Position numbers and translations under genes: made by a program. Below the pieces are notes generated by a model. It was not told where the DNA came from. It searched no databases and was given only the letters and a program-made list of their open reading frames with translations. 64,000 nucleotides of DNA. It comes from Trueperella abortisuis (GTDB taxonomy: Bacteria > Actinomycetota > Actinomycetes > Actinomycetales > Actinomycetaceae). The stretch lies in the NCBI RefSeq assembly GCF_030811095.1, contig NZ_JAUSQL010000001.1, forward strand, positions 124,001 to 188,000, given 5' to 3'. Of the stretch, positions 25,461-33,870 are shown piece by piece (the stretch's first letter is position 1; every line of letters begins with the position of its first letter).

Positions 25461-26993
25461 ATGGCAACAAAGACACTGCACACGCCGCGCGTGGTCGTTG
25501 CTCTTGCCGCTGCGATCACGGTGCTGTTCGCGTGGCTAGTGGCCGCTCCGAGTGCGGTAGCCGCGCCCGGAAATATTGACACGACGCAAAAGGGTACGAT
25601 CACGGTTCACAAGTTTGAGAACCTCGATCCGGCGCCCACGAATCCAAACAACGGTACTGAGCAGACGATAACAGGTGCGAAGCCTATTGCCCAGGTAACC
25701 TTCACCTACGCCAAGGTGGGCGGCATCGACCTCACCACCTCCGAGGGATGGACGGCCGTTCAGGGGCTGACGATCAACGATCAGGGCCAGGTGGTCAATG
25801 GTGCTACGACGTACACGGTCGGAGCAGCAACCCCGATGGGTCCGACCGACGACACCGGCACGACCTCAGTGGGCGACCTCGACCTCGGCGTTTACCTCGT
25901 CACCGAGACGGATGCGCCTAGCAACGTCGTCGCCAAGGCGGACCCGTTCCTCGTGACCGTGCCGATGCCGAACGCGGACGGCTTCCTCTACAACGTCCAC
26001 GTCTACCCCAAGAACACCGTGCTTCAGGATGACGAGAAGCCGGTCAAGAAGGTGGACAACCCGGGCTCCACGCACTTCCCGGGCGACGCCATCTCCTGGA
26101 CGATCACCCAGAAGATCCCGACCCTCAAGGCCGGCGAGACCCTCACGAGCTACAAGGTCACCGACCAGATGCCTGCGGGCGTTGACAAGGTCGACGGCGC
26201 CACTGGCGTGACCGTCAGCGTCGATCGCGCTGGAGCCCCGGTTGCTCTGGATGCCGGCGACTACAAGGTCACCGTCAGCGACGCTAACCTTGTGACCGTC
26301 GAGTTCACCCCCGCCGGGCTTGCCAAGCGGCAGCAGGGCGACGTCGTCTCCGTGAAGATCGCGACGACGGTGAGCACCAACGTGGCTGGTCCTCTCGAGA
26401 ACCAGTCGACCACCACGATTAACGGCGTCGACTTCGCCTCCACCCCGGGCGACGGCACTGGCGAAACCCCGACCACCACCGATTTCGCACCCTTCACCAT
26501 CGCCAAGGTGAACGAGAAGAACGAGGCGCTGGACAACGCGGAATTCCAGATCTTCCCGCTGCCCGCAGGCGCTGATCAGTGCCCGGCCGAGGTCCCGGCT
26601 GACACCAAGACCGTCACCGTGAAGACGGGCTTCAACCAGGATGCTACGGGCAACGCGCCGGGCGCTGCTGGCACCGCCGGTCAGGCCACCCAGGTGCTCG
26701 TGGCAGGTGACTACTGCGTGAAGGAGACCGTGGCCCCCGCTGGCTACACGGCCGAGGGAAGCGGCTACGCCGAATTCACCAAGGTGACAGTAGCTGCTGA
26801 CACCGACGCGGCTGTTGTTGATCTGACTGTTACCAACAAGCTCGCTGGTTCCGGCGCGGGATCGCTCTTGCCGGGTCTGCCCCTCACCGGTGCTCAGGGC
26901 ACCGTGCTGTTGATCGGCACCGGCGCGGTCATCGCGCTGGCTGGCTTCGTGCTGGCATCAGTCGCTCGCCGCCGCCGCGAGGTTGACGCCTAA
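25461..26993 (+). CDS. Major pilin subunit, SpaH/EbpB family (LPLTG), operon 2
   Basis: Shaft pilin of 510 residues: signal peptide (ends ...AVAA), N-terminal Cna-B-like domain, pilin motif HVYPKN (Tyr about 182, Lys about 184), middle isopeptide domain, C-terminal E-box (CVKETVAPAGY) and LPLTG at about 473 followed by a membrane helix and ARRRREVDA tail. It follows the tip gene by 92 bp with a good ribosome-binding site (AAGGAAGAAAAG) and is followed by a strong hairpin, then its sortase. It is paralogous to the operon 1 pilin but clearly diverged. Confidence 0.93.
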   Translation: MATKTLHTPRVVVALAAAITVLFAWLVAAPSAVAAPGNIDTTQKGTITVHKFENLDPAPTNPNNGTEQTITGAKPIAQVTFTYAKVGGIDLTTSEGWTAVQGLTINDQGQVVNGATTYTVGAATPMGPTDDTGTTSVGDLDLGVYLVTETDAPSNVVAKADPFLVTVPMPNADGFLYNVHVYPKNTVLQDDEKPVKKVDNPGSTHFPGDAISWTITQKIPTLKAGETLTSYKVTDQMPAGVDKVDGATGVTVSVDRAGAPVALDAGDYKVTVSDANLVTVEFTPAGLAKRQQGDVVSVKIATTVSTNVAGPLENQSTTTINGVDFASTPGDGTGETPTTTDFAPFTIAKVNEKNEALDNAEFQIFPLPAGADQCPAEVPADTKTVTVKTGFNQDATGNAPGAAGTAGQATQVLVAGDYCVKETVAPAGYTAEGSGYAEFTKVTVAADTDAAVVDLTVTNKLAGSGAGSLLPGLPLTGAQGTVLLIGTGAVIALAGFVLASVARRRREVDA

Positions 26994-27016
26994 ACACTGT
27001 ATGTGATGGCGCTGTG

Positions 27017-27052
27017 GCGGGGCTGCACCGATATCCTTCGGTGCAGCCCCGC
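27017..27052 (+). terminator. terminator-like hairpin between major pilin and sortase (operon 2)
   Basis: Perfect 15-bp stem GCGGGGCTGCACCGA / TCGGTGCAGCCCCGC with a 6-nt loop, 24 bp after the pilin stop and before the sortase. As in operon 1 there is no strong T-tract; partial read-through would give low sortase relative to pilin. Confidence 0.7.
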
Positions 27053-27094
27053 CTGCGGCATTCCTGATCCAGCATGAGACGAGCGGGGGAACTG

Positions 27095-28021
27095 ATGAAG
27101 GGTACAGCGCGGCAGTCGGCCCGTCATAAGTCGCATCACTCAATCACTCGGGCGACGTGGCCCGAGCTTGCGGCCGTTATCTTATTCATCGTCGGCATTT
27201 CCGTGGCGTTCTATCCGCCCACCGCACAGTGGGTCACCCAGTTCAACCAGTCAAAGATCGCTCAGGCCGCCGTAGAAAACGCCAAGTATGCTGAGCCTAG
27301 CCAAGCTAAGCAGGTGGTCAACGCGCTGGAGTACAACGCGGCGCTTGCTGACAACGTGCTTGTCGACATCGACGGGCGCATCCCCACGCTCAGGTCCGGG
27401 CAAAAGACGCCCGAGGTGCTCGGCCTACTACCCTACGATCAGCAGCTACGCGTCGATTCCACTGGGCTCATGGGCCGAATCCGAATGCCGGCGGCCGATG
27501 TTGACATCCCGATCTACCACGGTACCTCGGACGCCACGTTGCTCAAAGGGGCCGGTCATTTGCGGGGCACGGCTCTGCCCGTGGGTGGTGAGGGCGGTCG
27601 CACAGTGATCACGGCCCATCGCGGGCTCGCGGAGGCCACGATGTTCACCCACCTCAACCGCGTGAAAACGGGCGACGAATTTACCCTCGAGGTGTTTGGC
27701 GAAGTGCTCGTTTACCGAGTGTTCGACATCAAGGTGGTCGAGCCGGAGGACACAGAAACAATTAGAGCCGTACCGGGCGAAGACCTCGCCACCCTCATCA
27801 CATGTACGCCCCTTGGCATCAACACGCAGCGCATCGTCATCACCGGCGAGCGGGTACTCCCGACGCCGGACGACGCGCTGGCCGCGGCCGGTAACCCCTC
27901 CGAGCTCCCTAGATTCCCGTGGTTCTTGGTAGCGTGGGCGGGCCTCGTGACCGCATTTGTTGGCTACTACGTTCGGGCGCGCCGAAAGGAAAAGGCGCGC
28001 CGGCAGCGCCGCTATGCCTGA
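27095..28021 (+). CDS. Class C (pilin-polymerising) sortase, operon 2
   Basis: Membrane transpeptidase of 308 residues with N-terminal and C-terminal membrane helices around the sortase barrel. The catalytic residues are His175 (ITAHRGLAEA), Cys237 (TLITCTPLG) and Arg246 (NTQRIVITGER). Start at the ATG at 27095, which has GGGGGA four bases upstream; an in-frame ATG at 27074 has none. The barrel is very similar to the operon 1 sortase, so the operons are probably ancient duplicates whose pilins have diverged more than the enzymes. Confidence 0.93.
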   Translation: MKGTARQSARHKSHHSITRATWPELAAVILFIVGISVAFYPPTAQWVTQFNQSKIAQAAVENAKYAEPSQAKQVVNALEYNAALADNVLVDIDGRIPTLRSGQKTPEVLGLLPYDQQLRVDSTGLMGRIRMPAADVDIPIYHGTSDATLLKGAGHLRGTALPVGGEGGRTVITAHRGLAEATMFTHLNRVKTGDEFTLEVFGEVLVYRVFDIKVVEPEDTETIRAVPGEDLATLITCTPLGINTQRIVITGERVLPTPDDALAAAGNPSELPRFPWFLVAWAGLVTAFVGYYVRARRKEKARRQRRYA

Positions 28022-28287
28022 GTGGAGGCCGAGCCCATACGCCTGCTGGCGCGAGCCGCGCCGACCAGAGTCTCGAGTGCTTCGGTCAGGGCGCGCACGG
28101 CGTCTTCGACGGGCATCGACGGCGGGAAGTCTGTCTCCGCGCTCGCGGTAGGCACTCCGCCGGCGTCCCGACTCGTCAGCGCCGCCGTGTGTGCCCGGGC
28201 GAGCTCCGGCGTGAACGGCACGTGGACGAATCCCGCCGGCACGCCTTCCCGGCCGATCTCGCCGGACGGGCGGGGGCCGGTGCTCAT
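28012..28287 (-). pseudogene. C-terminal fragment of a pyrrolidone-carboxylate peptidase (pcp)
   Basis: An open frame of 91 residues whose middle and end read AGFVHVPFTPELA and PPSMPVEDAVRALTEALE, matching the C-terminus of Pcp (typically AGFVHLPYLPEQ and PSMALETMVAAL). Only the catalytic His segment is present; the Glu and Cys of the triad and about 130 N-terminal residues are absent from the DNA upstream. No ribosome-binding site precedes the ATG at 28287. It overlaps the end of the sortase gene by 10 bp. Best read as a gene remnant left by the insertion or rearrangement that placed pilus operon 2 here. The 28288-28467 stretch shows nothing. Confidence 0.55.
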
Positions 28288-28467
28288 GGAAAACAGAGTA
28301 TCCGCGGCACCCGCGGGGGAGGTTTTCTATTTTGAGAAAAAGCCTTTCTCAAATATTTGTTAAGAATCCTCATGCCTTGTAATGAAAGAAAATCCGCCGA
28401 TGTAGTGAGGGCCACGGCACATTCTCCACGAAGCATCGCCGGAGTTTCACACGCCTGAAAGATAATA

Positions 28468-28665
28468 ATGATGCGAGATTCTGATCGCCCTTGGCTTAGA
28501 GGAGACACCATCTTCGCCTCAGCACCCGGGGGAGTGCTTATCTCCAATGCGACGACAGGTTGTGAAATCGCCGGTGAGTCCGCCGAGTCGTTCGCCGTCG
28601 ATCAGTTCGAAAAGCTCGCGCCCGACCTTACGGTGTTGGGCCTCCTCTGCGCAGCAAGGTCGTGA
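28468..28665 (+). CDS. Small protein resembling a RiPP leader-binding (E1-like N-terminal) domain; possible remnant
   Basis: 65 residues: RPWLRGDTIFASAPGGVLIS followed by NATTGCEIAGESAESF and FEKLAPDL. The pattern resembles the N-terminal segment of TOMM/azoline leader-binding and cyclodehydratase partner proteins (for instance RPxLRxDxxFxPxxGGVLxxN....EIxG...FExLAPxL), which is an impression from memory, not an alignment. The rest of such a protein is missing, so it is either a free small domain or a truncated gene. A weak GAAAGA precedes the ATG pair. It is upstream of an ABC-2 exporter, which would fit a decayed RiPP locus. Confidence 0.35.
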   Translation: MMRDSDRPWLRGDTIFASAPGGVLISNATTGCEIAGESAESFAVDQFEKLAPDLTVLGLLCAARS

Positions 28666-28879
28666 TCCGCCTAAATCAGCGAAACCGCCACCAGCCAGAC
28701 CGCTTCTATCAGCCGAACAATCTGGCGGGCGACGGGCGAAACGGGCAAAGACACTCGTCTCTCATCGAACTGCAGGCAGTTCGATGTAACAGGAATGTAT
28801 CACGCACAGTTATTCGAACACGATCCTGGAGTTCTCCACGGTTGACGAAGCAACTCGAAGTGATTCACTTCGGTTCCGG

Positions 28880-28921
28880 GGTGGGTGGGATACGCTCACA
28901 GATGTCCGTATCCCACCCACC
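28880..28921. promoter_or_regulatory. 15-bp perfect dyad upstream of the ABC exporter
   Basis: GGTGGGTGGGATACG and its exact complement CGTATCCCACCCACC flank a 12-nt spacer, ending 26 bp before the GTG start at 28948. It could be an operator or an mRNA hairpin controlling the exporter. A smaller dyad GAAGTG-ATT-CACTTC lies at 28857-28871. The gap from 28666 to 28879 holds no gene. Confidence 0.55.
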
Positions 28922-28947
28922 GCAACAGCACTCGAGAAAGGTCACAC

Positions 28948-29856
28948 GTGACTGACTATGCAGTTGACGCACGCGACGTAAGCGTCGTCATTAAGGGGAA
29001 GACGATTCTTTCCCACCTCGACCTCCAGGTGGAAGAAGGTTCGTTCCACGGGATCATCGGGCCAAACGGGGCGGGCAAGACGACGCTCTTTAACGCGATC
29101 CAAGGGTTTCGAAAGCCGACGGAAGGAACGATCCGAGTCCTCGGCCAGTCGCCCTACCCGCGCAATCTAGCCCTGCTGTCCCAGATCGGGATCCAGCCCC
29201 AGCAGTCGGCGTTCTTCCCGAAGACGACGCTCCGCGAGCACCTTCGCGCGGTCTGTGCGATCCAGGGCGCAGAGCACTCCACGATCGACACGCTCATCGA
29301 GGCCCTCAACCTCGCGAAGGCGGCTGACACCAAAGTGGAGAATCTCTCCGGGGGTGAGCGCCAGCGACTCGCCGTCGCCACCGCGATTGTGCACCGGCCG
29401 AAAGTCCTCTTCCTCGACGAGCCGACGGCAGGCCTCGATCCCGAAGCCAGGTACTCGTTGGTCTCCCTGCTCCAGTCGACCGATCTTCTGGAGATGACCA
29501 CCCTTTATACGACGCACTACCTCGACGAAGCTGAGCGGCTATGTGACACGGTGTCGATCGTCGAACAGGGCAAGATCCTCACGACGTCGAGCCCGAGCCG
29601 CCTCATCGCCGAGGCCGATCTCGGCTCGACGGTCATTCTCCCCAATGCTCTCCACCAGGCGGATGCGGTGGCGACGCTTCTTGGCCCGGACGCGGTGCGG
29701 GTCACCAAAGACGGGCTCGAGGTTCGCTCTCACGACACGGCCGCTCTGTTCGCGCGCCTCGCTGAGGGCGGGATCGATACACGGCACGCCCAAGTCCACG
29801 ATGGCCGCCTCGAGGACGTCTATCTCCAGCTCACCGGAAGGGATTACGTAGCATGA
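28948..29856 (+). CDS. ABC exporter ATP-binding protein
   Basis: ATPase of 302 residues with Walker A (GPNGAGKTTLF), Q-loop (GIQPQQ), signature LSGGERQRLA, Walker B (VLFLDEPTAGLD), H-loop (YTTHYLDEA) and the C-terminal extension of CcmA/DrrA-type exporters. Start is the GTG at 28948, which has AAAGG six bases upstream; the ATG at 28885 lies inside the 15-bp dyad and is unlikely. Overlaps the permease start by 4 bp. Confidence 0.9.
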   Translation: MTDYAVDARDVSVVIKGKTILSHLDLQVEEGSFHGIIGPNGAGKTTLFNAIQGFRKPTEGTIRVLGQSPYPRNLALLSQIGIQPQQSAFFPKTTLREHLRAVCAIQGAEHSTIDTLIEALNLAKAADTKVENLSGGERQRLAVATAIVHRPKVLFLDEPTAGLDPEARYSLVSLLQSTDLLEMTTLYTTHYLDEAERLCDTVSIVEQGKILTTSSPSRLIAEADLGSTVILPNALHQADAVATLLGPDAVRVTKDGLEVRSHDTAALFARLAEGGIDTRHAQVHDGRLEDVYLQLTGRDYVA

Positions 29857-30584
29857 CCAGATACCGCGCATTAACCAATGTCCTTCTTCGCTACGACCTA
29901 CGCGACTGGGCGACCCTTATCTTTACGTTCCTCTTCCCGGCGGGCCTACTCGTTGCGCTCGTGTTGACGATGGGTGACAGTATCGAAGGAATGGACCTCA
30001 CTGGGCCGATCAGCGCGAACGTCATGGCCTTCGGCGCGGCCTTCGTGGGAATCTTCGCGGGCGCCACCCACCTTGCGCTGTGGCGCGAAAACGGAATGTT
30101 CGTCGTCCTACGGAGCTTCCCCATCTCCTCAAACACGGTCATTGCCGCACAGGCGACGGCGGGCATGATCTTCCTGATAGCGCAGGCCCTTGCCCTCTTC
30201 GGCATGGCAATGGCACTCGGCATGACTCCGGAGGCGACGGCGCCGATTGTACTCCTGCCCTTGATCCTGGGTTTCCTGCTTTTCTTCATGCTTGGGGTGC
30301 TGGTCGGAATCATTCTGCCGTCGATGGCCGGCGTCTCCATGGCAGCGGTCGCCATCATCATCCCCTTGGGAATGATCGGTGGAGCCATGATGCCGATTGA
30401 GACGCTTCCGAGCTGGGCGCAGACGGCTGCACCGTACACTCCGATCTACCACATGCGCGAGGCCGTGACGATGCCGCTCATTGGCGAGGGGACGTGGGGT
30501 GACGTTGGAATTGGGCTCGGCTATCTGGTCGCTGTGACCGCGATACTCACGTTGATGGCGCAGCGAGCGATGAAGTGGAAGTAG
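29853..30584 (+). CDS. ABC-2 type exporter permease
   Basis: Membrane protein of 243 residues with six hydrophobic segments characteristic of ABC-2 permeases; partner of the upstream ATPase (ATGA overlap). The last loop (MPIETLPSWAQTAAPYTPIYHMREAV) matches the conserved region before the final helix. Substrate unknown; drug, lipid or peptide export are all possible. Confidence 0.9.
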   Translation: MTRYRALTNVLLRYDLRDWATLIFTFLFPAGLLVALVLTMGDSIEGMDLTGPISANVMAFGAAFVGIFAGATHLALWRENGMFVVLRSFPISSNTVIAAQATAGMIFLIAQALALFGMAMALGMTPEATAPIVLLPLILGFLLFFMLGVLVGIILPSMAGVSMAAVAIIIPLGMIGGAMMPIETLPSWAQTAAPYTPIYHMREAVTMPLIGEGTWGDVGIGLGYLVAVTAILTLMAQRAMKWK

Positions 30585-30870
30585 AGCTGCGCCTTCTTTG
30601 CTCAGCACCTGTACGCAGGAAGCCTGTGTGATCGCAGATGGCTTTCTCGCGGCAGGCCCGCACAGTCTCACGGCGGAGGAGCTGCGCGAACGTTGGTTGC
30701 GGACGCGGTGCCGTCGCCGTCGCCACGTGACACGCCGAGACGCGCGGTCGAACGAAAGCTGCACGTTTTCCCGCCGTCGACCTTTCCGCGCCACGGCGCC
30801 GAAACTCGTCAACGACGAAAATGTCACAGAGTTGTCTTCGTGTAAGTACACGCATGTGATTCGAAAGCGG

Positions 30871-30917
30871 CTACTATATGTAGTGCTTGCGTTTTTTCGA
30901 GACGGCACATCTTGTGT
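30871..30917 (+). promoter_or_regulatory. paired NrdR boxes of the nrdDG operon
   Basis: Box 1 at 30871-30886 (CTACTATATGTAGTGC) fits the NrdR consensus well; box 2 at 30902-30917 (ACGGCACATCTTGTGT) is weaker. They are 31 bp apart, the same spacing as the pair upstream of the remnant at 21564. NrdR represses ribonucleotide reductase genes when dATP is abundant. The boxes lie in the 443-bp gap 30585-31027, in which I see no gene. Confidence 0.75.
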
Positions 30918-31027
30918 TTTCTGGAAGACACCCAGAAAGCGCAGCCGACCGGCTAAACGCGGCCCAACAGCAAGAACACTGCACGCATTGGCCTAGGCTG
31001 GGCGCGCTCAAAGAGGGGGAAGAGATC

Positions 31028-33178
31028 ATGTCAATCATCGACGTCACCACCGTTAGCGTCCTTAAGCGAGACGGCCGCTCGGTCCGCTTCGATCCGTCGA
31101 AGATCTACCGGGCCATCGAGGCGGCGATGAATGACCGCGGGCTCGAGGACCACGCCTTCTGCTCGCAGGCGACCGAGGCGGTGGTCGCCTCCCTGCCCGC
31201 CGAGAACCTCGATATCCCCACGATCCAGTCCGCGGTGGAGGACTACCTCATGGCCTCCCGTTACCCGGAGGTGGCCCGCGCCTACATTGAGTACCGCCAC
31301 GATCGTGACGTTGAGCGTAACCAGACGATGGACATCCAGCACTCGGTGGGCAAGCTGCTCAGCCGGGATAAGACGGTGGTCAACGAGAACGCGAACAAGG
31401 ACGCCACGGTCTTCAATACTCAGCGCGACCTCACCGCCGGCTCGGTGGCTAAGGCGTACGCCCTCAAGCACATGCTGCCCAAGCCGGTGGCCAACGCTCA
31501 TATCAAGGGTGACATCCACTTCCACGATCTTGACTACAACCCGTTCCAGCCGATGACGAATTGCTGCCTCATCGACATTCCGGGCATGCTCACGAACGGC
31601 TTCCAGATCGGTAACGCCCGTGTCGAGTCGCCCAAGTCGATCAACACGGCCACCGCCCAGATCGCCCAGATCATCGCGAACGTTGCCTCTTCCCAGTACG
31701 GCGGCACGTCCGTGGATCGCATCGACGAGGTCCTCGCTCCCTATGCGCAGCTCAACTACGACAAGCACATGCGCGACGCCGAGGAGTGGGTGGCGCCCGA
31801 GCGTCGTACGGACTACGCCCTGGCGAAGACGAAGAAGGACATCTACGACGCGATGCAGTCGTTGGAGTATGAGATCAACACGCTTTACACCTCCAACGGC
31901 CAGACACCGTTCGTCACCCTCGGCTTCGGCCTGGGTACGGGCCTGTTCGAGCGCGAGATTCAGAAGGCGATCTTGCGGGTCCGTATCGGTGGGATCGGCA
32001 AGGACCGGCACACGGCGATCTTCCCGAAGCTGGTCATGGGCCTGCGTCGCGGCGTCAACCTCAATCCCGGCGACCCGAACTATGACATCAAGCAGCTCGC
32101 GCTCGAGTGTTCCACCAAGCGCATGTACCCGGACGTGCTCTCCTACGACAAGCTGGTGGAGATCGAGGGCGATTACAAGGCGCCGATGGGCTGCCGCTCG
32201 TTCCTGCCCAAGTGGGTGGATCCAGAAACGGGTGAGGCGGTCAACGCGGGGCGCAACAACCTCGGCGTCGTGACCCTCAACATTCCGCGCATCGCGATCG
32301 AGGCACGCGGTAGCAAGGACGCGTTCTGGGAGATTTTTGAGGAGCGCATGCAGATCGTCAAGGAGGCTTTGCTCTACCGCATTAAGCGTTGTGAGGATGC
32401 CACCCCGGCTAACGCCCCGATCCTGTACCGTTACGGCGCCTTCGGCCTTCGCGCGCAGGAGGGTGAGACGGACGTGTCGAAGTTCTTCCGCGCCCACCGC
32501 GCCACGGTGTCGATGGGCTACCTTGGCCTGTACGAGGCGGCTACTCTCTTCTACGGTCCGGACTGGGAGGGGAACCCGGAGGCGAAGGAATTCACCTTGG
32601 AGATCTTGCGGGCGATGAACCGTTACGCGGAGGCGTGGCGCGAGCAGTACCCCTACTGGTTCTCCATCTACTCCACGCCGTCGGAGTCGCTGACGGATCG
32701 CTTCTGCCGGCTGGATCGGGAGAAGTTCGGCGTCATCGAGAACGTCACGGACAAGGAGTACTACACGAACTCGTTCCACTACGACGTGCGCAAGAAGATC
32801 ACGCCGTTTGAGAAGATCGACTTCGAGGCGGAGTATGCTCCGCTGACGAAAGGCGGGTTCATCCACTACTGCGAGTACCCCAAGCTCACGCACAACACGA
32901 AGGCGCTGGAGGCGGTGTGGGACTACGCCTATGACCGTGTGGCCTACCTCGGCACGAACACGCCGATCGACAAGTGCTACGAGTGCGGCTTCGAGGGTGA
33001 GTTCAGCCCGACGCCGGAGGGATTTGCCTGCCCCGAGTGCGGTAACGACGATCCGGACACGTGCGACGTCGTCAAGCGCACCTGCGGCTACCTCGGCAAT
33101 CCGGTCAAGCGACCGATGGTTCACGGCCGGCACATGGAGATCTCCGCGCGCGTGAAGCACATGGACGCTCTCGAATGA
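31028..33178 (+). CDS. nrdD: Anaerobic (class III) ribonucleoside-triphosphate reductase
   Basis: Glycyl-radical enzyme of 716 residues that reduces ribonucleoside triphosphates to deoxy forms without oxygen. An N-terminal ATP-cone (VLKRDGRSVRFDPSKIYRAI, about 9-95) is followed by the catalytic barrel, a C-terminal zinc ribbon (CYEC..CPEC) and the radical loop KRTCGYLG with radical Gly687. ATG at 31028 is preceded by GAGGGGGAAGAG. Stop overlaps nrdG by 4 bp. Regulated by NrdR through the paired boxes upstream. Its last 37 codons are duplicated at 21747-21857. Confidence 0.97.
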   Translation: MSIIDVTTVSVLKRDGRSVRFDPSKIYRAIEAAMNDRGLEDHAFCSQATEAVVASLPAENLDIPTIQSAVEDYLMASRYPEVARAYIEYRHDRDVERNQTMDIQHSVGKLLSRDKTVVNENANKDATVFNTQRDLTAGSVAKAYALKHMLPKPVANAHIKGDIHFHDLDYNPFQPMTNCCLIDIPGMLTNGFQIGNARVESPKSINTATAQIAQIIANVASSQYGGTSVDRIDEVLAPYAQLNYDKHMRDAEEWVAPERRTDYALAKTKKDIYDAMQSLEYEINTLYTSNGQTPFVTLGFGLGTGLFEREIQKAILRVRIGGIGKDRHTAIFPKLVMGLRRGVNLNPGDPNYDIKQLALECSTKRMYPDVLSYDKLVEIEGDYKAPMGCRSFLPKWVDPETGEAVNAGRNNLGVVTLNIPRIAIEARGSKDAFWEIFEERMQIVKEALLYRIKRCEDATPANAPILYRYGAFGLRAQEGETDVSKFFRAHRATVSMGYLGLYEAATLFYGPDWEGNPEAKEFTLEILRAMNRYAEAWREQYPYWFSIYSTPSESLTDRFCRLDREKFGVIENVTDKEYYTNSFHYDVRKKITPFEKIDFEAEYAPLTKGGFIHYCEYPKLTHNTKALEAVWDYAYDRVAYLGTNTPIDKCYECGFEGEFSPTPEGFACPECGNDDPDTCDVVKRTCGYLGNPVKRPMVHGRHMEISARVKHMDALE

Positions 33179-33837
33179 TCGACGACGACGGCGTCACCGT
33201 CCCGGCCCCCGGCCAGTGGGACGGGCGGGCGCTGTTCGCGGGTAACTACGCGGACTACAAGCCGTTCAATTTCGTGGACGGGGAGGGTGTGCGTTGCTCG
33301 CTGTACGTGTCGGGTTGTCCGTTTCGGTGCCCGAACTGCTACAACAGGGCGACGCAGTCCTTCCGGTATGGTCAGCCCTACACGGACGAGCTGGAGGAGC
33401 GGATCCTGGCCGACATCGCGAAGCCGTATGTGGCCGGGCTGTCGCTGTTGGGCGGGGAGCCGATGCTCGCCACGCCGATCCTGATCCCGCTGGTGCGCCG
33501 CTTTCGGGAGCGCTTCGGCTCGGGGGAGGAGGCCACGCGCGACGTGTGGCTGTGGTCGGGCTACACCTATGAGCAGCTCTTGGTTGACACCCCCGACAAG
33601 CGCGAGCTCCTCGATCTGGTTGATGTGCTCGTGGATGGGCCGTTCATTCAGCGCCTCTATCATTATGACCTGGCCTTCCGCGGCTCGGCCAATCAGCGCA
33701 TCATCGACCTGCGCGCCTCGCGCAAGGGTAGGTCCGGCGCCGGCCGGGCCGTCCCGACCGGCCGGGATCACCCGTCCGGTCGGGATTACTCGTCGGCGTG
33801 GAACTACGCGGCCGAGCCGGTGCTATTGCGCGACTAG
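33175..33837 (+). CDS. nrdG: Anaerobic ribonucleotide reductase activating protein (radical SAM)
   Basis: Activase of 220 residues that installs the glycyl radical in NrdD using S-adenosylmethionine and a [4Fe-4S] cluster. The cluster ligands are Cys48, Cys52 and Cys55 in CPFRCPNC, and the SAM-contacting GGE is present in LLGGEPM. The C-terminus carries a short tail rich in Gly, Arg and Ser beyond the core (SGAGRAVPTGRDHPSG), including small PTGRDHPSGRDYSS-like repeats. Coupled to nrdD by an ATGA overlap. Confidence 0.96.
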   Translation: MIDDDGVTVPAPGQWDGRALFAGNYADYKPFNFVDGEGVRCSLYVSGCPFRCPNCYNRATQSFRYGQPYTDELEERILADIAKPYVAGLSLLGGEPMLATPILIPLVRRFRERFGSGEEATRDVWLWSGYTYEQLLVDTPDKRELLDLVDVLVDGPFIQRLYHYDLAFRGSANQRIIDLRASRKGRSGAGRAVPTGRDHPSGRDYSSAWNYAAEPVLLRD

Positions 33838-33870
33838 GGGTTTGCGCCCGCCGAGCGAGCCTGCGCTGGC

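Noticed and set aside
31031..33160. 709-codon frame antisense to nrdD
   Set aside because: Arg/Leu/Val-rich shadow of the codon pattern of nrdD; no ribosome-binding site or family resemblance.
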